Shown here in pieces: positions 1 to 9,069 of a stretch of DNA of 64,000 bases. The notes beneath the pieces were generated by a model. The model was given only the letters and a program-made list of their open reading frames with translations. It was not told the origin of the DNA and ran no database searches. This DNA is from Marinibacterium sp. (GTDB lineage Bacteria > Pseudomonadota > Alphaproteobacteria > Rhodobacterales > Rhodobacteraceae): NCBI GenBank assembly GCA_017643305.1, contig JAEPNQ010000010.1, positions 1 through 64,000 of the forward strand, read 5' to 3'. Each line of letters starts with the position of its first letter. Position 1 is the first letter of the stretch. The position numbers and the translations under genes are program-made.

Positions 1-129
1 GTCAACGTTTGGCGAGTCGCACCCCCAGAAAAGCCGTAATCGTTGGTAATCAATCGAAACCAATGATTGTCGATGACGTTCGTGCATATCGACACGGATT
101 TAGCTGATGAGCGTGGCCTTTGATCTTCT

Positions 130-813
130 TCAATGGCGACCGCAACATAATTTGTACTTCCGGTCTGAGCCACATGAACATGGATCGTTCCTTCCCGGGC
201 GGAGAGTAGCCTTGTGGGGCTTGCTAGACCGATTGGCAGGAACCGCTCCAGCCAGTTCCGGGCGAGATTGGTGCAGGATCGTCGCAACACAGTTGGGAAT
301 TAGGTCAGGCGCTTCGAGATCGATTTCGTCGATCTCGTCATCTGTAAACTTGCTATTGCCTGTGTAAATGTCCTGTAGCGCCATCATGAAGATCATCGTG
401 GCTCGAGTTTCGTCATCGGCCAGGTCGAGCAGGTTTTCCCAAGCCTCCGGACGCAAACGCATCGCAAGAGTGAAGCCGTCCACCCAAGGCTCCCAGAGAG
501 TCTCATCACTGTTCGGATCCACCTCGTAGATCGGCTCGATCCAGAGCGATCGGGTCATCGTTCCCGCCACGGAATTGTAATGCTCCATAACGGCGCCGAT
601 CGTTTCTTCCGCCGCCTTTTGATCCGGGAATTGCGCGTCGCCAGTTTCGCCCCACACCTCCGGGAGCCATTCCGACGGTGGAATCATCTCGGGGCAAGCC
701 AGCACGCCAGTCACATACCCGTCGAGTTCGCTCAACGTCATGGGCATGTTATCGACTGGCAGCGCGAACAGGAGTTCGTTCAGCCGATCCAGCCGTTTTT
801 CCTCTTTGGTCAT
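130..813 (-). CDS. YecA/UPF0149-family protein with SEC-C zinc motif
   Basis: The 227-residue product has an N-terminal UPF0149 (YecA-like) fold signature, with SELDGYVTGVLACPEMI near residues 28-44, and ends in a SEC-C metal-binding tail (PGRNDPCSCGSDRKYKLCCG) like that of SecA. The Cys-x-Cys and Cys-Cys-x-x-His pattern is what binds zinc in SEC-C domains. YecA proteins of this length are cytosolic and some associate with ribosomes or SecA. The exact role here is unknown. It stands alone, about 80 bases downstream of the RecD2-like gene on the same strand. The family call is firm, the function is not. Confidence 0.85.
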   Translation of the reverse strand: MTKEEKRLDRLNELLFALPVDNMPMTLSELDGYVTGVLACPEMIPPSEWLPEVWGETGDAQFPDQKAAEETIGAVMEHYNSVAGTMTRSLWIEPIYEVDPNSDETLWEPWVDGFTLAMRLRPEAWENLLDLADDETRATMIFMMALQDIYTGNSKFTDDEIDEIDLEAPDLIPNCVATILHQSRPELAGAVPANRSSKPHKATLRPGRNDPCSCGSDRKYKLCCGRH

Positions 814-889
814 GATCTGCCCTTTCGGTGTGCTGCCGTGATAATCAACGCGCGCATGAGGGTGAAGCCTTGGATAGACGCATCACCAG

Positions 890-3061
890 TCACTCCAGCC
901 ACTCATCCAGCTTCGACCAGCGCCGACGGCCTGAGACATTCTTTACCGCGATTGCCACGGCCTTCTTCTGACCAACCAGCACGACGAGCTTCTTGCCCCG
1001 GGTAACGCCGGTGTAGATCAAGTTGCGCTGCAGCATCGCGTAGTGCTGGGTCATCACGGGGATCACGACGGCGGGGTATTCCGACCCCTGACTCTTGTGG
1101 ATCGTGGCGGCATAGGCTGGAACCAGCGTGTCGAGTTCGCCAAAGAGAAATGTCACAGCGCGACCGTCGAAGTTCACGGCCACCTCGCCGTCATCGAGGT
1201 CGACATCCTCAATCATGCCGATGTCCCCGTTGTAGACGTCCTTGTCGTAATCGTTCTCGATCTGCATGACCTTGTCGCCCGGGGCGAAGGTCCATCCAAA
1301 ACGTTCAACCTTCTTCTCCCCAGCGGGGTTCAGAGCGGCCTGCAGCTCGATGTTGAGGGACCGCGCGCCTACGCCGCCGCGGTTCATCGGGCAGAGGACT
1401 TGGATGTCCTTGATTGGATCGAAGCCAAAACGCTGCGGGATGCGCTTGGCGACCAGCTCAACGATGCGTGGCACGGCTTGCTCCGGCTCCGCGGCCGGGA
1501 CGAAATAGAAGTCCGCCTCCCCATCGGGCTTGCCAAGATCGGGCAACTGCCCCGCATTGATAGCATGCGCCGTGGTGATGATCTTGCTCTGGGCTGCTTG
1601 CCGGAACACCTCGGTAAGCCGCACCACTGGCACTGCGCCTGATCCAATGATGTCGGCCAGAACCTGGCCGGGTCCCACAGATGGAAGCTGATCAATGTCG
1701 CCGACAATGAGCAACGCCGCGGTGCTGGGCACGGCCTTCAGGAGCGACTGCATCAGCAGCACATCGACCATCGAGCTTTCGTCCACGACCAGCAGGTCGC
1801 AGTCGAGTGGATTTTCCTCATTGCGCTTGAAGCCGAAGGCCTTCGGGTCGAATTCCAGCAGCCGGTGGATGGTCTTGGCCTCCATTCCGGTGGCCTCGGT
1901 CATACGCTTGGCCGCGCGACCCGTCGGTGCGCAGAGGAGCAGCTTTACGGCTTTGGCCGCGAGGATGCGCAGGATCGAATTCACGATCGTCGTCTTGCCG
2001 ACGCCGGGTCCGCCAGTGATCACCATGAGCTTCGAGCGCAGTGCCAGCCGGATCGCCTCGGCTTGACTGCCCGCAAGGGTAAGGCCCGTCTTCTGCTCGA
2101 TCCAGGGTAGCGCCCTGTCTGCGTCGATCTCCGGCCAGGGTAGGGCGCCCGCGCGGATGCGCTTTACATGCTCGGAGATACCGCGTTCGGCGCGATAGAG
2201 ACCGGTCAGGAAGATGCAGTCGGTGTCGCCCACGCGATCGGCCGTTACGGTCTCCTCGGCCAGTTCTTCTTCCAGCGCGCTCTCGATGAGCGGGGGAGGG
2301 ACCTCGAGCAGCTTGCCCGCCAGACCGATCAACTCGGCCCGGGGCAAGCCACAATGGCCATCGCCCATCGCCTCGGTCAGCGCGAAGGAAATCCCCGCGC
2401 GCACGCGGATCATCGCGGTCTTCTCGATGCCGAGCTTCTCGGCGATCATGTCCGCGGTGCGGAAGCCGATGCCACGGATGTCCTTGGCCAGCCGATAAGG
2501 GTTCTCGCTCATGACCTGCACAGCATCCGTGCCATAGGTCTTGAAGATCCGCACCGCGCGCGCCGTGCCCACCCCATGCTGGTGCAGGAAGACCATGATC
2601 TCGCGGATCACCTTCTGATCCGCCCACCCGGCCGTGATCTTGGCTGCGCGCATGGGACCGATACCGGTGACTTCGCGCAGCCGTTCAGGCGCGGCTTCGA
2701 TGATGTCGAAGACATCCTTGCCGAAGGCCTTGACCAGCCGCTTGGCATAGACCGGCCCAATCCCGCGGATCATGCCGGAGCCTAGGTATTTCTCGATGCC
2801 GTCGGTCGTCGACGGCGCATGGGTTTTCAAGAAGTGTGCCTTGAACTGCAGGCCATGATTGCGATCGTTTAACCAGACACCAGACGCCGTGATCCACTCG
2901 CCGGCCGATATCATCGCTGCGTGGCCCACGGTGGTCACCAGATCCCGGTGCCCCCGCGCTTTCACCCGAAGCACGCAGAAGCCGTTCTCGGAATTGTGGA
3001 AGGTCACTCGTTCCACAAGACCCGCGAGGACTTCGGTTGTGCTCTCGGCGGGTGGCTTCAT
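890..3061 (-). CDS. recD2: RecD2-type ATP-dependent DNA helicase
   Basis: SF1B 5'-3' DNA helicase of the RecD2/TraA type. It has an N-terminal OB-like region, helix-hairpin-helix repeats (IRGIGPVYAKRLVKAFG, VTGIGPMRAAKI), a Walker A motif (TGGPGVGKTT), a DExx motif (VVDESSMVDV) and a C-terminal UvrD-like motif (AYAATIHKSQGSEYPAVV). I chose the ATG at 3061 because it overlaps the stop of the upstream nuclease gene as ATGA and gives 723 residues, the usual RecD2 length. A start further upstream would run deep into the nuclease gene. It is the third gene of a Fic-nuclease-helicase operon. No RecB or RecC partner is seen. Confidence 0.93.
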   Translation of the reverse strand: MKPPAESTTEVLAGLVERVTFHNSENGFCVLRVKARGHRDLVTTVGHAAMISAGEWITASGVWLNDRNHGLQFKAHFLKTHAPSTTDGIEKYLGSGMIRGIGPVYAKRLVKAFGKDVFDIIEAAPERLREVTGIGPMRAAKITAGWADQKVIREIMVFLHQHGVGTARAVRIFKTYGTDAVQVMSENPYRLAKDIRGIGFRTADMIAEKLGIEKTAMIRVRAGISFALTEAMGDGHCGLPRAELIGLAGKLLEVPPPLIESALEEELAEETVTADRVGDTDCIFLTGLYRAERGISEHVKRIRAGALPWPEIDADRALPWIEQKTGLTLAGSQAEAIRLALRSKLMVITGGPGVGKTTIVNSILRILAAKAVKLLLCAPTGRAAKRMTEATGMEAKTIHRLLEFDPKAFGFKRNEENPLDCDLLVVDESSMVDVLLMQSLLKAVPSTAALLIVGDIDQLPSVGPGQVLADIIGSGAVPVVRLTEVFRQAAQSKIITTAHAINAGQLPDLGKPDGEADFYFVPAAEPEQAVPRIVELVAKRIPQRFGFDPIKDIQVLCPMNRGGVGARSLNIELQAALNPAGEKKVERFGWTFAPGDKVMQIENDYDKDVYNGDIGMIEDVDLDDGEVAVNFDGRAVTFLFGELDTLVPAYAATIHKSQGSEYPAVVIPVMTQHYAMLQRNLIYTGVTRGKKLVVLVGQKKAVAIAVKNVSGRRRWSKLDEWLE

Positions 3062-3540
3062 GGCAGGCGCTGCCCCCGTCGCCAGTTCCATGGCATTAGG
3101 AATTCCCCAGACCAGATATTGCGCCCAGCGCGGCGCGCTTGATCTTCCGCTTCGATGTAATCCCGCGAATACCGCCTGTAGGCAACGGCCCAACCTTCGT
3201 TGACGAGCCAGCGGTTCAGGTCCTGATTGTCTTGGGTGCAGACAGCGATCGCACGATCGTAACGGTCAACATCGCGCACCGCGCAGTTCACCGTACGGCG
3301 ACCAATCCGGTCGGACAGGGCGAGGGCCGCTTGCTGCCCACAACGCCACTCGTCACCGGAATTACGCCGGCAAAGCTGTCTGCTCTCCGGGGCATCAATG
3401 CCGTGTAGCCGGATGCGGACGCCGCGGATTTCAATAGTGTCAGCGTCAATCACGCTTGCGACACCGACAAGCTCATTCGCTGTGACGGGCGCTGCAGAAA
3501 GTAGCAGTGCGAGGGCGGCAAAAATTTTCAGAAGCGGCAT
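3058..3540 (-). CDS. Secreted thermonuclease (SNase)-family protein
   Basis: The 160-residue protein begins with a clear signal peptide (MPLLKIFAALALLLSAAPVTA, cut here to its key features: one K and a Leu/Ala-rich core). The staphylococcal-nuclease core follows: VIDADTIEIRGVRIRLHGID, a downstream Gln-Ala-Ala-Leu helix, and an Arg-Tyr-Asp-Arg strand. The Asp-Arg residues expected of Ca-dependent phosphodiesterases (D36-x-D, R near 44, D near 49) appear kept. It would act in the periplasm or outside the cell on nucleic acids. Its start overlaps the Fic stop (TAATG) and its stop overlaps the RecD2 start (ATGA), so translation is coupled. Confidence 0.85.
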   Translation of the reverse strand: MPLLKIFAALALLLSAAPVTANELVGVASVIDADTIEIRGVRIRLHGIDAPESRQLCRRNSGDEWRCGQQAALALSDRIGRRTVNCAVRDVDRYDRAIAVCTQDNQDLNRWLVNEGWAVAYRRYSRDYIEAEDQARRAGRNIWSGEFLMPWNWRRGQRLP

Positions 3541-4673
3541 TAGACCCTCAACAGGTCCAACAAGGGGTCAAAAGCATAGAGCGCCGCCCGGCGCCCGGCT
3601 GCAGGCTGCAACGTTCTTAGGAGCCCTGCCTCGACAAGCCGTCGGGACAGCAACCGCGCAGAGGTCGCCGGAATGCCTGATCTTTCGACGAACCGATCAT
3701 TGCGAAACACCGGGCTCGCGAATACGAAATCCAGCGCCTGATCGTGAAACTGCGAGTTCAGCACCTCACGGAAGCGCTCGCGCATGTCCACGTGCAGCCT
3801 GAAGATCGCATCAGCTGTCTCGATGTTCACCGTGGCCTGTTCATGCATGGCCTGAAGAAAGAAGATTACCCAGCCGGTCCAGTCTTCCTCAGCTGATACG
3901 GCTCGCATCCGTTCGATATATTCGTCTTTATGGGTCTCGAAGTAGCCTGAGACAAAGAAGTTGGGCTGGCTGAGCACACCTAGTCGCCAGAGCATCAGCG
4001 TGATCAGCATGCGGCCGATCCGGCCATTACCATCTTCGAACGGGTGAAGCGCTTCGAATTCCACATGTGCGAGAGCCGTGCGGATGAGCGGACGCGTCGC
4101 ACTGGTGTTTATGAACTGGACCAAAGCCGCCATCGCAGGTTCAAGCTGCTCTGGGGCAATGGGGACGTAGTAAATCTTTCCGCGGCGCTCATCCCCGATG
4201 TAGTTCTGCTCGATTTTATAGCTCCCAGGGCGCTTTGTAGCGCCACGCCCGGCGGAGAGCAGTTGCTGATGCGCAGACCGGATAAGATGTTCCCCAAGCG
4301 GCATACCTTCAGCAAGGGCATCTTGCGCGCTTCGGAGGGCGCGCGAATAGAGGTAAGTCTCAATGTCGTCGTGGCGGGCATCGCGATAGAGATCCGTGCT
4401 TCCGGAATCTTCCTCTGCTTCCAGGCGATAGAGGTCCTCAATCGTCGAGATCGTGCCCTCCATCCGCGACGAGGTCACCGCGTCCTGGCGGCGCAATGGA
4501 GCGAGGAACAGCTCGCCATTCACCATGCCCGATATCTTGGCGTCATAGCGTGCCAGCGAAGCCGCAGCCTCTTCCAGAGGGCCAAGCAGCCGTTCGTAAT
4601 CCAGTGATTTGGGCGGGAAAGCACCCTTATGGTAGCGCACTGCATCTGCAAGATCGTAGGTTTTGGTGGCCAT
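3540..4673 (-). CDS. Fic family protein (probable AMPylase, class II autoinhibited)
   Basis: The 377-residue Fic protein carries the full catalytic loop HPFEDGNGRIGR at residues 210-221, whose His and Asp/Glu-Asp-Gly-Asn-Gly support AMP transfer to a hydroxyl side chain. An N-terminal inhibitory helix of the [S/T]xxxE[G/N] kind is present (SSRMEG, residues 68-73), which marks class II self-inhibited Fic enzymes. The C-terminal third looks like a winged helix (RSGIPATSARLLSRRLVEAG), common in this class and possibly DNA-binding. It is the first gene of the operon with the nuclease and RecD2. Three copies of a TGCCATCAA element lie upstream and could be an operator. Confidence 0.92.
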   Translation of the reverse strand: MATKTYDLADAVRYHKGAFPPKSLDYERLLGPLEEAAASLARYDAKISGMVNGELFLAPLRRQDAVTSSRMEGTISTIEDLYRLEAEEDSGSTDLYRDARHDDIETYLYSRALRSAQDALAEGMPLGEHLIRSAHQQLLSAGRGATKRPGSYKIEQNYIGDERRGKIYYVPIAPEQLEPAMAALVQFINTSATRPLIRTALAHVEFEALHPFEDGNGRIGRMLITLMLWRLGVLSQPNFFVSGYFETHKDEYIERMRAVSAEEDWTGWVIFFLQAMHEQATVNIETADAIFRLHVDMRERFREVLNSQFHDQALDFVFASPVFRNDRFVERSGIPATSARLLSRRLVEAGLLRTLQPAAGRRAALYAFDPLLDLLRV

Positions 4674-4701
4674 TTTCTAGCTCAAACTGTCGTCAACGCG
4701 G

Positions 4702-4797
4702 TTTGATGGCACCCTAGTCACATCAAGCGCTGTTGACAACGAAATATAGTTGAATATTGCCATCAACGGCTTTTGGCCCTTGTTGGCTGCCATCAAA
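4702..4797. promoter_or_regulatory. Repeated TGCCATCAA elements upstream of the Fic operon
   Basis: Three copies of one element sit in the 273-base gap between fic and the exonuclease gene: TTTGATGGCA at 4702-4711 (inverted), TTGCCATCAA at 4757-4766 and TGCCATCAAA at 4788-4797. Such spaced, partly inverted repeats upstream of a Fic/winged-helix gene suggest an operator, perhaps bound by the Fic protein itself. The regulator is inferred. Only the repeats are seen. Confidence 0.45.
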
Positions 4798-4946
4798 GTG
4801 TCTTGGCGGCACGAAGAAAGGGCAATGAGTTACCAACCAGTTTTCTGACCGGCATAGGCCTGCTGCGACTTTGGAAGGCAATGGTTGTGTCGGCCACGCG
4901 GTGCCTCAAGATGGATTCCCCTCACATTAGGGTGTAGGCATGCATC

Positions 4947-6326
4947 ATGGATTTTGTCTTTTATGATCTGGAAACCACGGGAATATCACCCGAATTCGAC
5001 CAGCCGTTGCAGTTCGCCGCGATCTGGACGAATGAGAATTTCGTGGAAAAGGATAGGGTCGACATCCGTTGTCGGTTGGCTCCCCATATTCTGCCTTCAC
5101 CGCAAGCCTTGGTCGTAACCCGTGTCACTCCTGATCAGTTGACAGACCCAAGCCTTCCGTCGCTGTTTGAGTTCTCGCAGCAGGTGGCCGAGTTCACCGA
5201 ACGATGGGCGCCGGCGATTTGGGTTGGCTACAACACGATGAAGTTCGATGAGGAGGTGCTGCGGCAGACCTTCTACCAGAACCTGTCGCCGAACATTTAC
5301 GCCACGCAGTTCAATGGCAACACGCGCTTTGACATTTTGCCTGCTGTCTATGCCGCTTATGCCCGACACCCGGATCTACTCGTCTGGCCCACCGATGACA
5401 CTGGCCGGCGGAGCTTTAAGCTTGATCGGCTGGCGCCTGCAAACGGTTTCAATGCCCACAACGCGCATGATGCCCTGGGGGATGTCGAGGCGACCATCCA
5501 CATCGCAAGTCTAATCGCAACGCGCAGCCCAGCACTTTGGTCTGAGTTGATCGACAACGCCCACAAGGCACGCGTGCAGGCAAAGCTTGAGAGCTTTCGA
5601 CCTTATGAACTGGTCACACGCTTTGGCGGTGGTGAGCCGCGATCCTATGTGGGCTGTTTCTGCGGATACTCCTACGGCAACAGCGCGCAGGCGGCATTTT
5701 TCGATCTGGATGCTGCGGACCCAACTGAATTCCTCACCGCATCGGATGAAACGATCTTCGAAGCGGTGGACGCTACGCCGAAGATCATCAGGGGTGTGTC
5801 TACGAATAAAGCACCTGCGCTCCTCGAACACACAGCGCCCAGCGCAGAGCATCTGAACCGGGCGGCGGTCATCGCCAACGCGCCTGAGTTTCGTCAGCGT
5901 GTAGGCGCGGCAATGGCCGCTCGCTTCGTCGAAGATCCCGACGCCCCGCCCAAGCCGGTTGAGCGACAAATCTATGGGGAATTCTACTCCAGCGCTGACA
6001 AGCAGCTTTTGCAGGAGTTTCAGCATGCGGCCTGGCCGCGCCGGCAAGAAATTTCTGCAAGCCTTTCAGATCCTCGCCTGCGACAGCTCGGTCGGCGGCT
6101 GGTGGCGTTTTACAGCCCTGAGCTTCTGACAGCGGAGGAGATTGCGCTTTTCAAAGGCTATTTGCGTGATAAGTGGTTGGCGCCTGACGTCCCTGAAACC
6201 GAATGGATGACTTTCGAAAAAGCGGAGGCCGCTTTGGGTGAATTACGTTCTGCTGGTGCTGCTGAGCCTCATGAACTTGAAGCTATTGGCTCATTCTTCA
6301 AGCCAATGCGCAGCTCAATACACTGA
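4947..6326 (+). CDS. sbcB: Exodeoxyribonuclease I (SbcB-like)
   Basis: A 459-residue DEDDh exonuclease that follows E. coli exonuclease I along its whole length. Motif I is DLETTG (D7, E9). Motif II is GYNTMKFDEEVLR and motif III is AHNAHDALGDVEATI with its His and Asp. The SH3-like and C-terminal ExoI regions follow. It would degrade single-stranded DNA 3' to 5' in recombination and mismatch repair. The gene stands alone and is divergent from fic. Exonuclease I is rare in many alphaproteobacteria and is often carried on plasmids or islands, consistent with accessory DNA here. The ribosome-binding site is weak. Confidence 0.9.
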   Translation: MDFVFYDLETTGISPEFDQPLQFAAIWTNENFVEKDRVDIRCRLAPHILPSPQALVVTRVTPDQLTDPSLPSLFEFSQQVAEFTERWAPAIWVGYNTMKFDEEVLRQTFYQNLSPNIYATQFNGNTRFDILPAVYAAYARHPDLLVWPTDDTGRRSFKLDRLAPANGFNAHNAHDALGDVEATIHIASLIATRSPALWSELIDNAHKARVQAKLESFRPYELVTRFGGGEPRSYVGCFCGYSYGNSAQAAFFDLDAADPTEFLTASDETIFEAVDATPKIIRGVSTNKAPALLEHTAPSAEHLNRAAVIANAPEFRQRVGAAMAARFVEDPDAPPKPVERQIYGEFYSSADKQLLQEFQHAAWPRRQEISASLSDPRLRQLGRRLVAFYSPELLTAEEIALFKGYLRDKWLAPDVPETEWMTFEKAEAALGELRSAGAAEPHELEAIGSFFKPMRSSIH

Positions 6327-6364
6327 TCCCTCAATTGCCTTTCGTAACCAGTCTAGCACTTGAT

Positions 6365-6850
6365 TTACTTACGGTCCTCAGGTGCGATTTGGTCTATTCT
6401 GACAGGTATGGGCGTTAGCTGTGGAATGCTGCAAGCAAGATATCGCACCACGTGCTCTGCGGTGGAAAAGGGTAAGCTATCTCCATTCTCATATATATAG
6501 CGACTTCTCCGAAAGATGCCTTCGAGAAGTGCGAGTTCCTCCTTTAGCCTTGGCATCCCGGAGAGGAGATCTTTTTGATGTTCCGGTAAGGCATTTGTAA
6601 ATGAATTCCCCAGTTGGTGACCCGCGCCACGTCCAGAGGTTGGCCGAAGCAGTGCCACTCCATCGCCGAGGTCGGTCGCCGTATCCTGCAAGTGGAGTGC
6701 TTTTAGGTATAGTTCAATTGCGTGACAGCGAAGATTGATTATGGGAATTTCATTGCTTCTATTATTTTTAAGTATTTCAGCGGCGCTGTAAAAGCTCTCA
6801 GCAAGATCAAGGACTTGCAGATTCGGAAGCGCGGTGAATCGCATATGCAA
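6365..6850 (-). CDS. Hypothetical protein, possibly HEPN-like
   Basis: 161 residues, largely helical. The stretch RCHAIELYLKALHL followed by GHQLGNSF and later SRYIYEN recalls the helix order of HEPN domains (a helix with E-L-x-L-K-A, then G-H-x-L). The catalytic Rx4-6H motif of RNase HEPN proteins is not obvious, and no nucleotidyltransferase partner is next to it. I therefore give only a fold-level suggestion. Base composition is lower in GC than the neighbouring genes, which fits horizontal acquisition. Confidence 0.5.
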   Translation of the reverse strand: MHMRFTALPNLQVLDLAESFYSAAEILKNNRSNEIPIINLRCHAIELYLKALHLQDTATDLGDGVALLRPTSGRGAGHQLGNSFTNALPEHQKDLLSGMPRLKEELALLEGIFRRSRYIYENGDSLPFSTAEHVVRYLACSIPQLTPIPVRIDQIAPEDRK

Positions 6851-7008
6851 CCCTTTTCTGTTTCACGATTTTGCGGCTGGATTTGGATATGAAGTGGGAT
6901 TTGTGGCACTAGGTTGAGGTCTGTTCACGCACTGATTTCTAATTGATGATACCGTTTGAGCGAAGCCTCACCAGTCTGCATATGACGCCAAGCCATTGGT
7001 GCAGGCGT

Positions 7009-7143
7009 TCATTTGCCCTTCAAAATGGCAGCAATGATCAGGCCAAAGGGCCCGAGGATCGCTCCCCATAGCGCGCCTTTGCCACCATCGACAAAGAACC
7101 CGATGATGCCGAAGACGATGGCGCCTGCGATGATGAATTCCAT
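7009..7143 (-). CDS. 44-residue glycine-rich membrane peptide
   Basis: This short gene starts [20 protein letters not shown] and ends in AAILKGK. Two hydrophobic helices with GxxxG-like spacing surround a short polar turn (DGGKG). A good ribosome-binding site (AAAGGAAG) lies 7 bases before the ATG. The length, amphipathic glycine pattern and RBS make it a credible gene. The function is unknown. Small glycine-zipper membrane peptides can be toxins, phage-shock sensors or membrane scaffold peptides. It lies between the possible HEPN-like gene and the VasI-like gene. Confidence 0.6.
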   Translation of the reverse strand: MEFIIAGAIVFGIIGFFVDGGKGALWGAILGPFGLIIAAILKGK

Positions 7144-7220
7144 TATTTCGCTTCCTTTCTTATTGTGCCCGCGCGCTCACGACATCGTCCCATCATGTGG
7201 GCCACGCTGATTTGATGGTT

Positions 7221-8516
7221 CTAATCGCTGGCCTGAATGCCCAATGCCTCAAGCGTCGCGCGGTCAGGCGCCCCAGTGGGTGCTAAGCCGTTCTGTTCCT
7301 GGAAAGCGCGCATCGCGTTGCGCGATCCGTTCCCCCAAACGCCGTCCGGTGTGCCGGCATCAAAGCCACCGGCGTTCAGCATGGTCTGGATGGCACGGTA
7401 GTCGTCGCGGGAGAGGTCAAGCGTTGACCAGCCACATGCGCCAGCGACAGCCTCGATGGCCTCCTTAATGCCGGCAAGGTCAAACTCTGCGTCATAGCGC
7501 CGGCCATTGCCATCGGTCAGCCGGATGAAAAACTCTTCGGCATCGTAGAGGTCGCGCAAGAAGCCTTCGGACGCAGACCCAAAGAGCCCAGCGCCTTTGT
7601 TGTTGGTCAGTTCGTTCCAGCGGGTCGACTGCGCGGGTGCATCGTCGATCCGGTAGTTGATATCGAACGAGTTCCGCCGAATGGCGCTCATCAGAAAATC
7701 GTCTTGAACAAAGACGATGGATGTCTCGCCTTCTCGGCATTGTGCCAGCAGTGCAGTGATCCCGCTGAAGCTGCGCGCATCATAGGCCGAATAGTTGATA
7801 GCCACGACGGACGGGCTGTCATCGATCGCAGCGCGCTCCTCGTCGATCACCCACCAGCCAGAAATCCGATCCCCTTCGTTGTGCGCCTGCTCAAAGGGCG
7901 CGAGGCTGTAATCGATGTCCGGGTGGTCGGGATCCGCCCAGGGCAGGGCAGCGGTCACCTCGTCACCATCTGCGGTGGTCGCGGGCGATGGTGCGTCCTG
8001 GCTTGGCGGCGTCGGAGCTTCCACCTGGGGCGTTACCGGAAACGCGATGCCATAGCGCGCCTGCAAATAGGCCATCTGCAACTGGGCGAGTGTGAGCTTT
8101 TCGGTTTCGACGCGGCTTAGCGCCACCGCTTGTATCAGGCCACCGGCAGATGCGGCCTCGCGTTCAGCCGCTTCGACACGCTGTAATTGGGCGGCCATTT
8201 CGCCAAGAAGCTGCTCTGCACGTTCGGGATCAGGTTCTACGGCTGGCACAGTGACTTCGATGGTCGCGCCTGCGGCTTCGGCCTCTTGCCTGGCCTCAAT
8301 GATCGTGCGCAACAAAAGCAGTGCTTCTCTCCGGTTTTCGGCGAGCATGCGGATCAGCCCACCGTCGTAACGTGCGATCGTGGCATCCACTTCGATGATT
8401 TGACTGTCGATGGCGGCGATCTCTGCATCGAGCGTCGAGCTTTCCTGGGCGATTGTATGCCCAGCGAGGCAGGTGCTGATCAGCAGCGAAGCGGTGAGCG
8501 TGCGCAGTTTCATCAT
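7221..8516 (-). CDS. Periplasmic VasI-like / peptidoglycan-binding protein
   Basis: 431 residues with a signal peptide (cut after HTIAQ), then about 110 residues of Ala/Glu-rich coiled coil and a Pro-rich linker. A central domain resembles the T6SS-associated VasI/TagO family: W-W-V, a cysteine in LLAQCREGETSI, and the closing FDLAGIKEAIEAVAGACGW. A peptidoglycan_binding_1 repeat closes the protein (IQTMLNAGGFDAGTPDGVWG). No other type VI genes are nearby, so a T6SS role is not implied. It probably sits on the cell wall. Start could be either of the two leading methionines. Confidence 0.7.
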   Translation of the reverse strand: MMKLRTLTASLLISTCLAGHTIAQESSTLDAEIAAIDSQIIEVDATIARYDGGLIRMLAENRREALLLLRTIIEARQEAEAAGATIEVTVPAVEPDPERAEQLLGEMAAQLQRVEAAEREAASAGGLIQAVALSRVETEKLTLAQLQMAYLQARYGIAFPVTPQVEAPTPPSQDAPSPATTADGDEVTAALPWADPDHPDIDYSLAPFEQAHNEGDRISGWWVIDEERAAIDDSPSVVAINYSAYDARSFSGITALLAQCREGETSIVFVQDDFLMSAIRRNSFDINYRIDDAPAQSTRWNELTNNKGAGLFGSASEGFLRDLYDAEEFFIRLTDGNGRRYDAEFDLAGIKEAIEAVAGACGWSTLDLSRDDYRAIQTMLNAGGFDAGTPDGVWGNGSRNAMRAFQEQNGLAPTGAPDRATLEALGIQASD

Positions 8517-8542
8517 GTCGAGGGTCCTTTCAGCGAAACGCG

Positions 8543-8986
8543 TTAACCGCGGCCAATGTCGTTCAGGATCGTGTGGCCTCGTTCAGCCATGCAGCGATCC
8601 ACGATCCGGCGAGGGCCGTAAGTCACAAGATCATAGGAATAGTCATTCGCCGCTGCCCCTGCCGCCATGCCGGAAGCTGCGCCGTAGGCTGCGAGTTCGC
8701 CCTGATAATCAGACCCGCTGCCGACAACGGCTCCGGTGATGGCGCCGACCAGAAGCCCTGCCATAATATTCGCGCCCATCTGTTCCTGCTGGCGCTGGCG
8801 ATAGTCGGCCTCGACCTGGACCGCGACCGCACGGCAAGCCTCAAGGTCGCGTTCAAATCGCGGCATGTTTGTGCGCTCTGGATCCACAACAGGACGATAC
8901 TCGGTCAAGGGCTCGAGCTCTGCGCAACCGGCTACGGCCAAGACTGCAATCAGGCCAAAAGCCTGGGTTTTCGTCATAAAATTCAT
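8543..8986 (-). CDS. Glycine-zipper lipoprotein
   Basis: 147 residues with a lipoprotein signal ending in the lipobox AVAGC, so Cys becomes the lipidated first residue of the mature protein. A helical region with YRQRQQEQ precedes a glycine-zipper segment (IMAGLLVGAITGAVVGSGS) of the kind found in outer-membrane SlyB/17 kDa-type lipoproteins. The C-terminus has a Cys-containing RCMAERGH motif. It lies 26 bases upstream of the VasI-like gene on the same strand, so the two may be co-transcribed as envelope proteins. Confidence 0.72.
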   Translation of the reverse strand: MNFMTKTQAFGLIAVLAVAGCAELEPLTEYRPVVDPERTNMPRFERDLEACRAVAVQVEADYRQRQQEQMGANIMAGLLVGAITGAVVGSGSDYQGELAAYGAASGMAAGAAANDYSYDLVTYGPRRIVDRCMAERGHTILNDIGRG

Positions 8987-9069
8987 CCAGCAGCTCCTTT
9001 TCCCTTCCCGAGAGCAGAGCGGGAGGGTTATGCTGGGGAGAGCCCCCAGGTTTGTGATACGTCTAATAA

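Noticed and set aside
1-129. Possible 3' end of a gene entering from the left edge.
   Set aside because: All three forward frames stop within about 110 bases and none shows a recognisable C-terminus.
7221-8516. Type VI secretion locus suggested by the VasI-like domain.
   Set aside because: No other T6SS gene is nearby. The domain also occurs in stand-alone periplasmic proteins.
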